64,000 bases of DNA from Lentilactobacillus hilgardii DSM 20176 = ATCC 8290 (GCF_000159315.1 NZ_GG669993.1:460135-524134); one strand, 5' to 3'; counted from the first letter of the stretch, positions 17,214-26,493 are shown. Notes: generated from the sequence alone by a model not told the origin. Numbers and translations: made by a program.

Positions 17214-17261
17214 AAAAAAGCCGGAACAAAAGAAATTTTACTTTTGTGTCCGGCCTTTTAT
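17214..17261. terminator. Bidirectional terminator between DUF3042 and the rhodanese gene
   Basis: GCCGGAACAAAAG pairs with CTTTTGTGTCCGGC around an 8-base loop; an A run precedes and a T run follows, so it can serve both convergent genes. Confidence 0.9.
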
Positions 17262-17278
17262 TTTAGTTTCACGTTATC

Positions 17279-17698
17279 TTAATGACTCTTTTTTTCCTTA
17301 CCATCCCAGTTTTGATAGCCGGTTTTTAAAATAAAAATATTCTGATACCCTTTTTTACTCAAAAAAAGAGCGGCACGTTTACTGACTGTTTTACCTTGAT
17401 CATACAGGTAAACCGGTAAATCTGGACGAAGTTGTTGATAAAAGTTCCGCATTGTTGAATATGGAACGTTTCGTGCACCAAGAATATGGCCATCCTTAAA
17501 GGTTTTCGGCTCACGCAAATCGACTACTTGTGCCTTACGCATACCTAATTGAAAATCCTTATTTGTCAGATACTTGGCTGCTTGCTTCACACGATAGTTT
17601 TGGACTAGTGTGTAGATAAGCCACCCCAACAAAATAACGATTAAAATAATTGACATCCAACCATTTGCATTCAACGCCCCAACAATCAATTTCAGCAT
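17279..17698 (-). CDS. Membrane-anchored rhodanese-like protein (no catalytic Cys)
   Basis: A 139-residue YqhL-type protein with an N-terminal membrane span (about residues 14-33) and a cytosolic rhodanese domain (about 42-137). The domain fold is clear (VVDLREPKTFKDGHILGARNVPY). The active-site loop reads YLYDQGKTVSKRAA, with Asp100 where sulfurtransferases have Cys. It is therefore probably not a sulfurtransferase. It is next to glk and yqgQ as in Bacillus (yqgP-yqgQ-glcK-yqhL). Function unknown. Confidence 0.85.
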   Translation of the reverse strand: MLKLIVGALNANGWMSIILIVILLGWLIYTLVQNYRVKQAAKYLTNKDFQLGMRKAQVVDLREPKTFKDGHILGARNVPYSTMRNFYQQLRPDLPVYLYDQGKTVSKRAALFLSKKGYQNIFILKTGYQNWDGKEKKSH

Positions 17699-17742
17699 CT
17701 CTCTTTCAAACTTTTATTTTTATTTCAAGGATTTAGCTATAA

Positions 17743-18723
17743 CTACATAGCTTTATCATTTTTAAACTTTAAAGCCAATGAGGCTGCTCCAATAACACCA
17801 GCATCATTGCCCAACTGTGCTAATTTTAATTTGGTTGAATCACGAACCGATTTAAACGCATTTTCTTGGAAATAACGTGTTGTTGGTTGTAATAACGTAT
17901 TTCCTGCATTTGAAACACCACCACCAATAATAATATTTTCAGGATTAAGTGTGTTTCCAACATGGGATAAAGCCAATCCGAGATATGAACAAACTTCATT
18001 GACAATTTGATTGGCCAAAATATCACCGTTGTCCGCCAAGAAGAAAACCATCTTCGACGTTAATTCTTCTTGACCTTCAATCAGTTCTTTAATGCGTGAT
18101 TTACCAGTAAACCGCTTTGCCAAACTCTTAGCTACCTTCACAACGCCAGTTGCAGAAGCGTACTGTTCCAAGCAACCACGTTTACCACAAGTACATAAAA
18201 ATCCGTTCTTTTGGACACAAATATGTCCAATTTCGCCAGCACCGTTATTAATACCATGGACAAGTTTACCGTTGGTGACAACACCACCGCCAACGCCGGT
18301 TCCAAGCGTCACGAAAACAACATCGTCAGCCTTATCGCCAGCACCTTTCCAATACTCACCTAATGCAGCGGAATTGGCGTCATTGTCAATTGCAATGGGT
18401 AATCCCAGTCCTTCAGTAATTGTCGGACCAACTTGTTGTACTTGATCCCAGCCAAGGTTGAATGCACCAACAACTGTCCCTTTTTCACGATTGACAGCAC
18501 CTGGCGTCCCCATTCCAATACCGATAAAATCATCAGTATTATAATCTTCTCTTCTCATTTGATCGGCAATTGATTTAATCATATTTGGAACAATCTTGCT
18601 GCCACTATCGCTAATATCTGTTGGAATACTCCATTTTGTGAGAATATTTCCATCCTCGTCAATAAATGCGAACTTTGTGGTGGTTCCTCCAAGATCAATT
18701 CCAATTAGTCTCTTACTTGCCAA
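17743..18723 (-). CDS. glk: Glucokinase (ROK family)
   Basis: ROK-family glucokinase of 326 residues that phosphorylates glucose with ATP. Signatures: IGIDLGGTTTKFAF phosphate-binding loop at the N-terminus, NDANSAALGEYWKGAG with catalytic Asp, GTGVGGGVV, and the ROK zinc motif GHICVQKNGFLCTCGKRGCLEQY. The start is assigned to TTG at 18723 because AGGGGG lies 8 bp ahead and the product then begins LASKRLIGIDLGG; an ATG farther upstream adds residues not seen in the family. It overlaps yqgQ by 11 bp. Confidence 0.95.
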   Translation of the reverse strand: MASKRLIGIDLGGTTTKFAFIDEDGNILTKWSIPTDISDSGSKIVPNMIKSIADQMRREDYNTDDFIGIGMGTPGAVNREKGTVVGAFNLGWDQVQQVGPTITEGLGLPIAIDNDANSAALGEYWKGAGDKADDVVFVTLGTGVGGGVVTNGKLVHGINNGAGEIGHICVQKNGFLCTCGKRGCLEQYASATGVVKVAKSLAKRFTGKSRIKELIEGQEELTSKMVFFLADNGDILANQIVNEVCSYLGLALSHVGNTLNPENIIIGGGVSNAGNTLLQPTTRYFQENAFKSVRDSTKLKLAQLGNDAGVIGAASLALKFKNDKAM

Positions 18724-18937
18724 GATAAGTCCCCCTGCTTTCATGTTTTTCTTCAATACGGTGTTCATGAGTCAAAATGAGTTTGGCATGGATAAAGTCA
18801 TCATGGCTAATTAAGTGCGCCTTATGCAAGTGATCAAGCTCCAATGCCATCACCTCTATGTCCCACAACCGTTTGCCAACATATACATATATGTTGAATT
18901 TTTTCAGTAACTGCTGAACATCATACAGCGTTTTCAT
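18713..18937 (-). CDS. yqgQ: YqgQ family protein (DUF910)
   Basis: A 74-residue helical protein with the family opening MKTLYDVQQLLKKFNIYVYVGKR and the central DIEVMALELDHLHKAHLIS. YqgQ proteins form small three-helix folds of unknown function and are nearly always encoded between a rhomboid protease and glucokinase, as here. The end overlaps the glk start. Confidence 0.9.
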   Translation of the reverse strand: MKTLYDVQQLLKKFNIYVYVGKRLWDIEVMALELDHLHKAHLISHDDFIHAKLILTHEHRIEEKHESRGTYLGK

Positions 18938-18983
18938 TATCTCACATCCTCAGCCAAATTTCTTTCAATTTTAGAAATTTATC

Positions 18984-19646
18984 CTAAAAACTACTACGCA
19001 TGCCCATTATAAACATTGCAATAATAATCACAACCAGCGTGATACCGGCCACAATCCGCTTTACCAAGCTGACCTTTCCAAAAGTAACGCCAGAAACATA
19101 CGCAATTAAAAAGCCGCCTACCAAACCACCTAAATGACTGGCAATATCAATCCCGGATACAAAAATATCCGTTGCGATATTTAAGACAATAAATAAAAGA
19201 AACGTTCTAGCCATCGACACAATAGCTTGGTTTCTGGAAAAGCTTTCGCCAAGCATCATAAAAGCACCAAACAACCCAAAAATAGAGGTGCTTGCACCGG
19301 CAGATAAACTTGGACTGAAAGCAAAACTTGCTAAGTTACCGGCAATCCCAGAAACCAAAAAGATTAATAAAAATCGCCAATGGCCAAACAACGTCTCTAC
19401 ATATTGACCTATAAAATATAAAGTAATCCCGTTCATTAAGATGTGTGTAAAGCCGATATGGATGAAAATAGGTGTCAGTAGCCGCCAATATTCACCAGCA
19501 CGGATAAGTGGATTATATTTAGCGCCAAAACGAACTAAATTGGCGACGTTTTCGGTTCCTCCGGAAATAGTCATCAGTAAATAAACAAGTACCATTATTC
19601 CGAGTAAGGCATAAGTCATATACGGTTTATCTCGTAATCTGCCCAT
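18984..19646 (-). CDS. Rhomboid family intramembrane serine protease
   Basis: A 220-residue rhomboid with six predicted membrane spans. The catalytic Ser is in GASTSIFGLFGA (about Ser119 from the chosen start), the catalytic His in DIASHLGGLVGG (about His171), and the HILMNGITLY oxyanion segment (His-x3-Asn) is present. The second Gly of the usual GxSG is Thr here. It lacks the long extra domains of Bacillus GluP (YqgP). The start follows GGGAGAGA; 5-formyl-THF cyclo-ligase ends 22 bp upstream. Confidence 0.9.
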   Translation of the reverse strand: MGRLRDKPYMTYALLGIMVLVYLLMTISGGTENVANLVRFGAKYNPLIRAGEYWRLLTPIFIHIGFTHILMNGITLYFIGQYVETLFGHWRFLLIFLVSGIAGNLASFAFSPSLSAGASTSIFGLFGAFMMLGESFSRNQAIVSMARTFLLFIVLNIATDIFVSGIDIASHLGGLVGGFLIAYVSGVTFGKVSLVKRIVAGITLVVIIIAMFIMGMRSSF

Positions 19647-19668
19647 AAAACTAATCTCTCCCTTTCCA

Positions 19669-20217
19669 TTAATGGATAATTTTATCAATCTTTATATCAA
19701 AGGATTCAATTGGCCAGACCGGCTCATCAAAAAATTGAGGCGGTGTTGCAATTGAAATGGAAAGGCCATGAAAATCAGTAAGGAAGCGGTCATAATAACC
19801 ACCACCAAAGCCAACCCGATAGTGATTACGAGAAAATGCCAGTCCAGGAACAACGAGGATATCAATTGCAGATTTAGATACCACAGATCCACCTATTGGT
19901 TCCCTGGTCCCAAACTTTGTGATTGCCAACTGTGTTGAATCATCGAATAACACAAATTCCATTTGACGGTGTGGAAGCGTTCGTGGAACCACGACTTTTT
20001 TGCCATTCGACAATGCAAAGTCAATCACTTTTTGGGTGGGAACTTCACCATCCATGCTTAATGTAATTCCTATTGTTTCAGCCCTTAAATAATCTGGATC
20101 AGTAAAAAGCTGTTGGTATAGTTGCTTAAGGAGCGTATTAGCATTTTTACATTGTAAAAAGTGATTTATCTTTTGCAATTGCTGTTTTCGCAGATTCATT
20201 TTTGCTTTATTTTGCAT
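19669..20217 (-). CDS. 5-formyltetrahydrofolate cyclo-ligase
   Basis: A 182-residue 5-FTHF cyclo-ligase (methenyl-THF synthetase) that returns 5-formyl-THF to the active folate pool using ATP. Signatures: the opening R-x2-L-like region RKQQLQKINHFLQ, LSMDGEVPTQKVIDFALSNGKKVVVPR, and the C-terminal VPGLAFSRNHYRVGFGGGYYDRFL glycine-rich loop. An internal ATG six codons in is an alternative start. It is followed closely by the rhomboid gene, an arrangement also found in Bacillus. Confidence 0.93.
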   Translation of the reverse strand: MQNKAKMNLRKQQLQKINHFLQCKNANTLLKQLYQQLFTDPDYLRAETIGITLSMDGEVPTQKVIDFALSNGKKVVVPRTLPHRQMEFVLFDDSTQLAITKFGTREPIGGSVVSKSAIDILVVPGLAFSRNHYRVGFGGGYYDRFLTDFHGLSISIATPPQFFDEPVWPIESFDIKIDKIIH

Positions 20218-20261
20218 TCTCCAACCTACTTTAATTGACCTAACTATCGTGTGTTACGAGA

Positions 20262-20304
20262 AAAAAGAGACTGGACAAACTGATTACAGTTTGTTTCCGG
20301 CCTC
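20262..20304 (-). terminator. Terminator hairpin with GAGACTGGACAA arm
   Basis: On the minus strand GAGGCCGGAAACAAACTG and CAGTTTGTCCAGTCTC pair imperfectly around TAAT and are followed by TTTTTT. Similar GAGACTGGGACAA-type hairpins recur between genes in lactobacilli. It separates rpmG from the cyclo-ligase gene. Confidence 0.75.
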
Positions 20305-20313
20305 TTCTGTTTA

Positions 20314-20410
20314 GGTTGCATCGTTGTAAAATGAATGCGGATAGGCCTTCGACTGTTTTAACTACCCAAAAATAATTAAATCGAAATTCCGCATCATTCA
20401 ATTTACAACC
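20314..20410. repeat. Long imperfect inverted repeat, about 97 bp
   Basis: GTTGTAAAATGAATGCGGA (from 20324) is the inverted partner of TCCGCATCATTCAATTTACAAC (ending 20409), with a 3-base difference. GGTTG/CAACC lie at the outer ends, and an inner TTCGA/TCGAA pair brackets an AT-rich core. No T run follows, so it is not a normal terminator. It could be a remnant of a small mobile element. Confidence 0.55.
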
Positions 20411-20418
20411 TGACGCTC

Positions 20419-20568
20419 TTATTTTGTTTCTCGATGTAATGTCACTTTGCGTTCACGTGGGCAATACTTTTTAAGCTCCAAACGGTCAGGATTGTTTCGA
20501 CGGTTTTTGCTTGATAAGTAAGTACGTTCATGGCATTCAGTACATTCCAATGTAATGTGTACTCGCAT
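20419..20568 (-). CDS. rpmG: 50S ribosomal protein L33
   Basis: A 49-residue L33 beginning [20 protein letters not shown] and ending [17 protein letters not shown]. One CxxC pair is kept near residues 9-12 and one further Cys in YCPR, so the four-Cys zinc site is incomplete, as in other RpmG copies with this CPR motif. GGAGGT lies 7 bp before the ATG. Firmicutes usually carry two or three L33 paralogues; the rpmG next to pbp genes is a common one in lactobacilli. Confidence 0.95.
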   Translation of the reverse strand: MRVHITLECTECHERTYLSSKNRRNNPDRLELKKYCPRERKVTLHRETK

Positions 20569-20684
20569 GGAATAGGACCTCCAAACTTTTTCTTTTTATA
20601 GCTAGTCTAATAGCATTAACTCTGAATATTTTATCATCAATCTTTATAAATTACTAGGATTAAATTGATAAATGTTAAGTATTT

Positions 20685-22742
20685 TTACTTAACAGTCGAC
20701 GTTGACTGGACCTCTTTCCAATATGCCGCATAAATTCTCTTTGCCAACTGCATGTTATTGCTTTCGGCGTTTACGCCTAAATTAGGCATAGCCAAAGCAA
20801 CAACAACCTGGGGATGAGTAGATGGCGCATAAGAAGCTAAACTAAGTGTAACTGTTTCATTACCATTGTAGAAGGTCTGAGCTGTACCGGTCTTAGCAGA
20901 GATTTCCGGTTTGATTGTATCCAATTCTCCACCGGTCTTATAGGTGTTTGTTCCATGAACAACGTCATAAAGGCCACGCTTAACAACCGCACGCTGCGCA
21001 CTTGTCATATCAATATGATTGAGAACTTTTGGCATCACAGTTGCCTTCACAGCACCCAAACTTCCATTTTTGTTGGTCCCGCGAATTGATTGAACAACAT
21101 GAGGTGCAATCCGATAGCCGCCATTAGCAATGGTCGACATGTACTGAGCAACCTGCATCGTTGTATAGGCATCATAGTTACCAAAGGCCTCATCAAGGGC
21201 ACTTCCGATGTGTTGCCGCCCACTGGCACCCTTTAATCCGGTTGACTCTCCAGGAATATCGATACCGGTATCAACCCCTAAACCAAACTCATTAAAATAA
21301 CCTCTAAGTTTGCTAAAAATTGATGGGCTCATGGTTAAAGCACCGCCCTCAACATACTTGAAGTGAGCCTCTTTCATGGCCAACTGCATCATATACGAGT
21401 TCGATGAAACTTCCAATGCCCCACTAGCATCAACAGAAATATTTGATCCACCGTTATGATTAAACCATGAAGATTTTTTTACGCCTCCGGTTGTAATTGG
21501 CTGATCTGTCAATGTACTATTTGTCGGTGTGATGACGCCATCCATTAAAGCACCAGAGACCATTGCACCCTTAACGACTGACCCCATAACAATCGGGCTG
21601 TTAATATTTCCAAGGACATTGTCAGTGATTTTAGAAGTCTTCGGATTACGATCTACACCAGCCATCCCAATAACAGCACCGTTGTTAGGATCCATTACAA
21701 CTGCATACGTACCGGTTGAGTTACCACCGGCACCCTGTTCAGCTGATCGAACCAAAGATTGAAGGGTCTTCTGGAACTTGGCATTAATGGTTAATTGAAG
21801 GTTATCACCCTTTTGACCACCGTATTTTTTAATTTCCTTCTTAATCTCATTATCACTGTTTAAAACAACCTGAGTTTGTGATTTGGTACCACGCAAAACA
21901 GGTTCATATTGACGTTCCAAGTAACTTTGGCCAACGCTATCATTTCTAGAGTATCCTTCAGCCAGCAACTCATTTACCCGATCACTTGGCAAACCGGTCT
22001 TTTCATTTGAAACTGTTCCTGCAAGCCCTTGAATTGCCTTGCCGTTAGGATAATTACGGCTCCAGCTGGTTCCAACATTGACACCGGGCATTTCAGACAA
22101 ATGCTCACCGACTTGCGCAATTTCAGTTTCGGAAACATTATCATCCTTAATGTTAACCGTTGACAGTTGATACGCACCACTCATTTTTGCAAAGATTTCG
22201 GCCGCATTTTTGGTTGCTTGACTAAATCTTGAATTTGGAATCTTTTCCACGTATTCAAGTGCCTTATTGTACTTTGCATCTTCACTATAGCTATCAAGAC
22301 CACCTAATCTCTTCTCTACAGCAGTTAAACGATTAGTATTAGCCAAATAGTAATCGGCCAATTGACGCTTTGTTAGACTGCTCTTAGAAACTTTAACGTA
22401 CTGAGAAAGCTTCGTAGCCGTCTGGTATAGATCACTGGACATTTCATTAACGCCCTTAGTGTAAATAATGGCCTGATGTGCTGAATTTCCAACCAACACC
22501 TTACCGGTCGAATCATAAATCATCCCTCGCTGAACGTTTCCAGAAACGACGGACGTATCTGATCGATTAACCTCTGCCTTAAATTTCGAGCCGTACATGA
22601 CCTGAAGATAAGCCAGCTGGGTTAATAATGCAATAAATAAAATACCAACAACAATAAAAATAATGTTAATTCTAAAAGGCAATGACGCTGCCTTAGTTTT
22701 CTTGCTCTTCTTATTTCGTTTTTTAAAGATTTTCAAAGTCAT
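20685..22742 (-). CDS. Class B penicillin-binding protein (PBP2B-like transpeptidase)
   Basis: A 685-residue class B PBP. A basic cytosolic tail and one membrane anchor (about residues 26-48) precede the PBP dimerisation domain (about 60-300) and the transpeptidase domain. Catalytic motifs are SVVK (Ser388), SSN (446-448) and KTG (617-619). It cross-links peptidoglycan, most likely in septal synthesis with FtsW/FtsI-type partners. The start follows GGAGTA; the longer frame begins in non-conserved sequence. rpmG follows. PASTA domains are absent. Confidence 0.92.
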   Translation of the reverse strand: MTLKIFKKRNKKSKKTKAASLPFRINIIFIVVGILFIALLTQLAYLQVMYGSKFKAEVNRSDTSVVSGNVQRGMIYDSTGKVLVGNSAHQAIIYTKGVNEMSSDLYQTATKLSQYVKVSKSSLTKRQLADYYLANTNRLTAVEKRLGGLDSYSEDAKYNKALEYVEKIPNSRFSQATKNAAEIFAKMSGAYQLSTVNIKDDNVSETEIAQVGEHLSEMPGVNVGTSWSRNYPNGKAIQGLAGTVSNEKTGLPSDRVNELLAEGYSRNDSVGQSYLERQYEPVLRGTKSQTQVVLNSDNEIKKEIKKYGGQKGDNLQLTINAKFQKTLQSLVRSAEQGAGGNSTGTYAVVMDPNNGAVIGMAGVDRNPKTSKITDNVLGNINSPIVMGSVVKGAMVSGALMDGVITPTNSTLTDQPITTGGVKKSSWFNHNGGSNISVDASGALEVSSNSYMMQLAMKEAHFKYVEGGALTMSPSIFSKLRGYFNEFGLGVDTGIDIPGESTGLKGASGRQHIGSALDEAFGNYDAYTTMQVAQYMSTIANGGYRIAPHVVQSIRGTNKNGSLGAVKATVMPKVLNHIDMTSAQRAVVKRGLYDVVHGTNTYKTGGELDTIKPEISAKTGTAQTFYNGNETVTLSLASYAPSTHPQVVVALAMPNLGVNAESNNMQLAKRIYAAYWKEVQSTSTVK

Positions 22743-22869
22743 TACTCCTTGCCATGAATTCAATTCTATCAAATTTCTATTACAAAAACTAGAACTGTTG
22801 GCCAATCTTTAACTTCTTATGATATTCTAAATATTGACATTTATTTTTTTGAGAAAAGGAAGTTCAAAA

Positions 22870-25500
22870 ATGAAATCAAAGCGTTATCCTTTAATACTGT
22901 GCTTTTTGATTCCAATCATTGTCACAGTTGGGTACTTTATCTTCAGACATTTTGCACCGTTTGGTAATTCCTCAATATTGACAGTTGATATGGGGCAGCA
23001 ATACATTGATTTTTTTGCTTACTACCGAGATACGTTACTCCATAATCCCAGCGGTATTTTGTATTCCTTCGCAAAGGGACTGGGCGGCGATATGTTTGGA
23101 ACTTGGAGCTATTATCTGATGAGCCCGGTCAATCTGTTGATTTTACTATTCCCTATTTCAATGTTGCCAAGTGTTTTAGCACTTATGACAATTTTGAAAT
23201 ATGGATTGGCTGGCTTAAGTTTCGGTTATTTTCTTCAAAAAAAATATCAAGCAACCGACTGGCCTGTCATTGGCTTTTCAGCTTCATACGCATTAATGGG
23301 CTGGATGGTTGCCAACCAATTAAATATGCTTTGGATAGATGCAGTCATTTTGCTTCCAATCATTTTTCTTGGAATTGATAATATCCTCAAGCACCAATCA
23401 ACTAAACTGTACATAATCAGTTTTACAGCCATGCTTATTATTAATTACTACATGGGCTGGATGGTTGCCATATTTGTGAGCGCATATATGGTGACTTTCG
23501 GTATCGCAAGGGCTTTACCTACTTCTTATTCATATGGAAAAATATTCTATAGATGGATCAAAGCCTCACTAATTAGTGGGATTTTATCAGCTTGGATCCT
23601 AATTCCAACTTTTTTCTCTTTATTGACGAGCAAAACCAATTATTCAAAAAATGAATTTCGAGTGCGTTTCGAATATAATCCGCTTGATATTCTCGGCAAA
23701 TTTATAAATGGTTCATTTGATTTTAAACAACTGCCAAACGGTACCGCCAATATTTTTGTTGCCAGCATCATCATCATTTTGTTTGCTTATTACTACCTCT
23801 CACCAACAATTAAGGGACGGCTTAGAATCGCCAGCTTTGCCCTAACTGTCTTTTTTGTGCTTTCGATGTGTTTCCAGCCACTCGATCTTTTCTGGCACGG
23901 CATGCAGTTGCCGGTTTGGTACCCATATAGATTTTCATTTATTTTCTCATTCTGGATGATTTTAACCGCTGTTGAAGCTTTTAAAGACATTTTGACCAAT
24001 GGTCTTCATTGGAAAACTTTTATTGGCAGTACACTGATTATTTTAATTGGCATGATTTACATTGGTACAAAAATAAAATCATTTGAATACTTAAAACCAG
24101 AAAACTATGTTTGGGGATGGATTTATTTAATCTTGAGCATCGGATTAATCGTCTTTTATGGTTTATATCGCAAAAATATACTGCTTTCAATCGCAATGGC
24201 TATTTTAATGACCGGTGAAATGAGCCTAAACTTTGTCAACTCGCTTAATAATATTTCGTACTTAAATAATAGTGATTACACAAAATTCGCCTCTATTACC
24301 AGACCACTTGTGGATAAAATTAAACAATCAGACAAGGGGTTTTATCGAACAGGAGAAACCTTCTCCAGGACCAAAAATGATGCCCTAACAGCCGGCTTTA
24401 ACGGTGGTTCTATTTTCTCTTCGACATTGGAGTCGGCAACTTCAAATTTCTTTGGAAATATCGGCCAACCTAATGGAGATGCCTACGTATTCTATTCCAA
24501 TGGCACAATGTTTACCGATTCGCTTTTATCCATGAAGTATTGGATGAATGAACGTCCGGTTACAATAAGAACAAGCCAAAAAACGATGCCTCAATTTTTA
24601 AGCACGCTCACAAGCAAACCGGATTTGAGTAAATACGACCTGACTTCTCAAACAAAGTTAACAAATACCTACAAGAATCCATATGCTCTTCCTCTAGGCT
24701 TCGTATCACCCGAAAACAGTCTAAAAACAACTGTTGTTCCAAATAATCCGATCACATATCAAAATCAATTGGCTCAGCAACTCGATCCTAAAATCGGCGA
24801 CCTCTTCAAGTCAGCAAACTATACCAACGTTTCATATCATAATATTTATCCGGTTTTGGACTTGGATAATGCCGTCCTTCGAAAGAAAAATATGATGGAA
24901 CAGTCTTACGTAACAATTAAGGTGCCAATCGAAAAGAACACTTCTTATTACATGACAATGGGGCCAAACATCTCAAACACGCAGTTATCAGTGTTGGTTA
25001 ATGGTAATAGTCTGGTTCAGTTTAGGCCCGCTAAAAAAACCGTAGTCGCAAATATTGCCACTGGTGGTACTGCAAATGACACGATTAACGTTAAATTCTA
25101 TGCAAACGCAAATGATGTTTGGTTACAAGATGTTAAACTTTACAAAGTAAATGATCAAAAGATTGCCAACTTTGCAAAAGATCTAAAAAAATCACCTTAT
25201 AAAATCGACAGATGGTGTAATCATAAATTTACTGGCACTGTTAACGTTAAAGCAAAGCAACAAGCCCTCACAACAACTATTCCTTATTCGAAGGGATGGC
25301 ATGTAAAAGTAGATAACCATTCGGTGACCCCCAAAAAATGGGCTAAAATGTTTATCTACGTACCAGTCTCAAAGGGAACCCATCATGTGACGTTTACCTA
25401 TTGGCCACAAGGGCTGGGCATTGGTGTAACCATCTCTTTGATTGGCGTATGTTTAATCATCGGGGAATATTACTATAACAAGAACAAAAAAGTTATTTAA
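22870..25500 (+). CDS. yfhO: YfhO family multi-pass membrane protein
   Basis: An 876-residue GT-C-type membrane protein with about 12-14 hydrophobic spans. The spans cover roughly residues 8-480 plus one at the extreme C-terminus, around a large extracytoplasmic domain (about 490-840). Family traits include VDMGQQYIDFFAYYRD in the first loop, KGLGGDMFGTWSYYLMSP, and PYRFSFIFSFWMI. YfhO of Bacillus is needed to glycosylate lipoteichoic acid; the sugar acceptor here is inferred. The start at 22870 follows AAAGGAAG. It is monocistronic and ends at a bidirectional terminator. Confidence 0.92.
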   Translation: MKSKRYPLILCFLIPIIVTVGYFIFRHFAPFGNSSILTVDMGQQYIDFFAYYRDTLLHNPSGILYSFAKGLGGDMFGTWSYYLMSPVNLLILLFPISMLPSVLALMTILKYGLAGLSFGYFLQKKYQATDWPVIGFSASYALMGWMVANQLNMLWIDAVILLPIIFLGIDNILKHQSTKLYIISFTAMLIINYYMGWMVAIFVSAYMVTFGIARALPTSYSYGKIFYRWIKASLISGILSAWILIPTFFSLLTSKTNYSKNEFRVRFEYNPLDILGKFINGSFDFKQLPNGTANIFVASIIIILFAYYYLSPTIKGRLRIASFALTVFFVLSMCFQPLDLFWHGMQLPVWYPYRFSFIFSFWMILTAVEAFKDILTNGLHWKTFIGSTLIILIGMIYIGTKIKSFEYLKPENYVWGWIYLILSIGLIVFYGLYRKNILLSIAMAILMTGEMSLNFVNSLNNISYLNNSDYTKFASITRPLVDKIKQSDKGFYRTGETFSRTKNDALTAGFNGGSIFSSTLESATSNFFGNIGQPNGDAYVFYSNGTMFTDSLLSMKYWMNERPVTIRTSQKTMPQFLSTLTSKPDLSKYDLTSQTKLTNTYKNPYALPLGFVSPENSLKTTVVPNNPITYQNQLAQQLDPKIGDLFKSANYTNVSYHNIYPVLDLDNAVLRKKNMMEQSYVTIKVPIEKNTSYYMTMGPNISNTQLSVLVNGNSLVQFRPAKKTVVANIATGGTANDTINVKFYANANDVWLQDVKLYKVNDQKIANFAKDLKKSPYKIDRWCNHKFTGTVNVKAKQQALTTTIPYSKGWHVKVDNHSVTPKKWAKMFIYVPVSKGTHHVTFTYWPQGLGIGVTISLIGVCLIIGEYYYNKNKKVI

Positions 25501-25516
25501 GTAAAGTAAAACTAAA

Positions 25517-25553
25517 GGAGCTAATACCGCCAATCAAAATCGGTATTAGCTCC
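25517..25553. terminator. Bidirectional terminator between yfhO and the HesB-like gene
   Basis: GGAGCTAATACCG and its perfect complement flank an 11-base loop. Short A- and T-rich tracts on either side allow use in both directions. Confidence 0.9.
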
Positions 25554-25568
25554 TTAACTTTATTAAAA

Positions 25569-25880
25569 TTATAATTCACCATTGGGTGTATAAGAATAAG
25601 TGACATTCTCAGGATCCTTCTTCGGATCAAAGTCGACTCCTAAATCATAGCCCTTAAAGAACCATTCATCGCCAGCATCCACAAAATATTTGATGCCATC
25701 TTTATCAGTTTCCGTATAAACCTCTTCAGGATTATCATCACGGGTAATCGCTAATGAGAAGCCATCGTGTACGGGAGTCTTGCCATAAACCTTTCCATAA
25801 AATCGAACGCCATTACCATCAGATAATCCCATTTCATCATGGAACCATTTACTTGCAGCATCGGTAATCTCAAGTTTCAT
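25569..25880 (-). CDS. HesB/YneR-like protein without cluster-binding cysteines
   Basis: A 103-residue protein of the HesB/IscA-like fold (MKLEITDAASKWFHDEM at the start, then GVRFYGKVYG and GIKYFVDAGDEWFFKGYDLGVDFD). True A-type iron-sulfur carriers have three conserved Cys; this protein has none, as in Firmicute YneR relatives, so it is unlikely to carry a cluster. The start follows AAGGAGTG with 8-base spacing. Flanked by terminators, it is transcribed alone. Confidence 0.85.
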   Translation of the reverse strand: MKLEITDAASKWFHDEMGLSDGNGVRFYGKVYGKTPVHDGFSLAITRDDNPEEVYTETDKDGIKYFVDAGDEWFFKGYDLGVDFDPKKDPENVTYSYTPNGEL

Positions 25881-25966
25881 TAATCGCACACTCCTTATAG
25901 ATTTTCTCTGAATTCGCTTACAACACATTATATCATCGTTTGTGAAATTAACAAAGAAAGAGCAAA

Positions 25967-26006
25967 AGGCACCCGGTTAAGTATTTCACTAAACCGGGTG
26001 CCTTTA
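25967..26006 (-). terminator. Rho-independent terminator after greA
   Basis: An 11-bp GC-rich stem, GGCACCCGGTT and its complement, encloses a 12-base loop and is followed on the minus strand by TTTTGCT. Confidence 0.85.
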
Positions 26007-26016
26007 AAAAAATAGT

Positions 26017-26493
26017 CTATTTAACTTCCAAAATTTTTACTTTCATATCACCAGCGGGAATATGAATAACTACCTCTTCATTTAAGCGGTGTCCTAAAAG
26101 TCCCTTGGCAATTGGTGAATCATTTGAAATTTTGCCAGACATTGGATCAGCCTCAGCAGCCCCAACAATCGTATATGTTTCCGGTTCCTCATCAGGGAGT
26201 TCTTTAAATGTCACAGCTTTCCCAACAGTAACCTCGTCCTTGTCACTGTCATGAGAGTCAATAATCTGTGCATATTGAATCATATGCTCAATTGTCGTAA
26301 TTCGACTCTCTAACATACTCTGCTCATCTTTTGCTGATTCATACTCGGAGTTTTCCGATAAATCACCATAACTTCGAGCAATTTTAATTCTTTCAACCAC
26401 TTTTGGTCGTTGATTTACCTTCAAATCCTCCAATTCTTTTTGTAACTTGTCCCGACCTTCTGCGGTCATTGGATATGATTCTTGTTCAGCCAT
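26017..26493 (-). CDS. greA: Transcription elongation factor GreA
   Basis: GreA, 158 residues, rescues backtracked RNA polymerase by stimulating transcript cleavage. The N-terminal antiparallel coiled coil (about 1-78) carries [18 protein letters not shown] and the acidic tip motif [15 protein letters not shown]. The C-terminal FKBP-like domain ends [29 protein letters not shown]. The udk pseudogene lies just upstream. Confidence 0.97.
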   Translation of the reverse strand: MAEQESYPMTAEGRDKLQKELEDLKVNQRPKVVERIKIARSYGDLSENSEYESAKDEQSMLESRITTIEHMIQYAQIIDSHDSDKDEVTVGKAVTFKELPDEEPETYTIVGAAEADPMSGKISNDSPIAKGLLGHRLNEEVVIHIPAGDMKVKILEVK

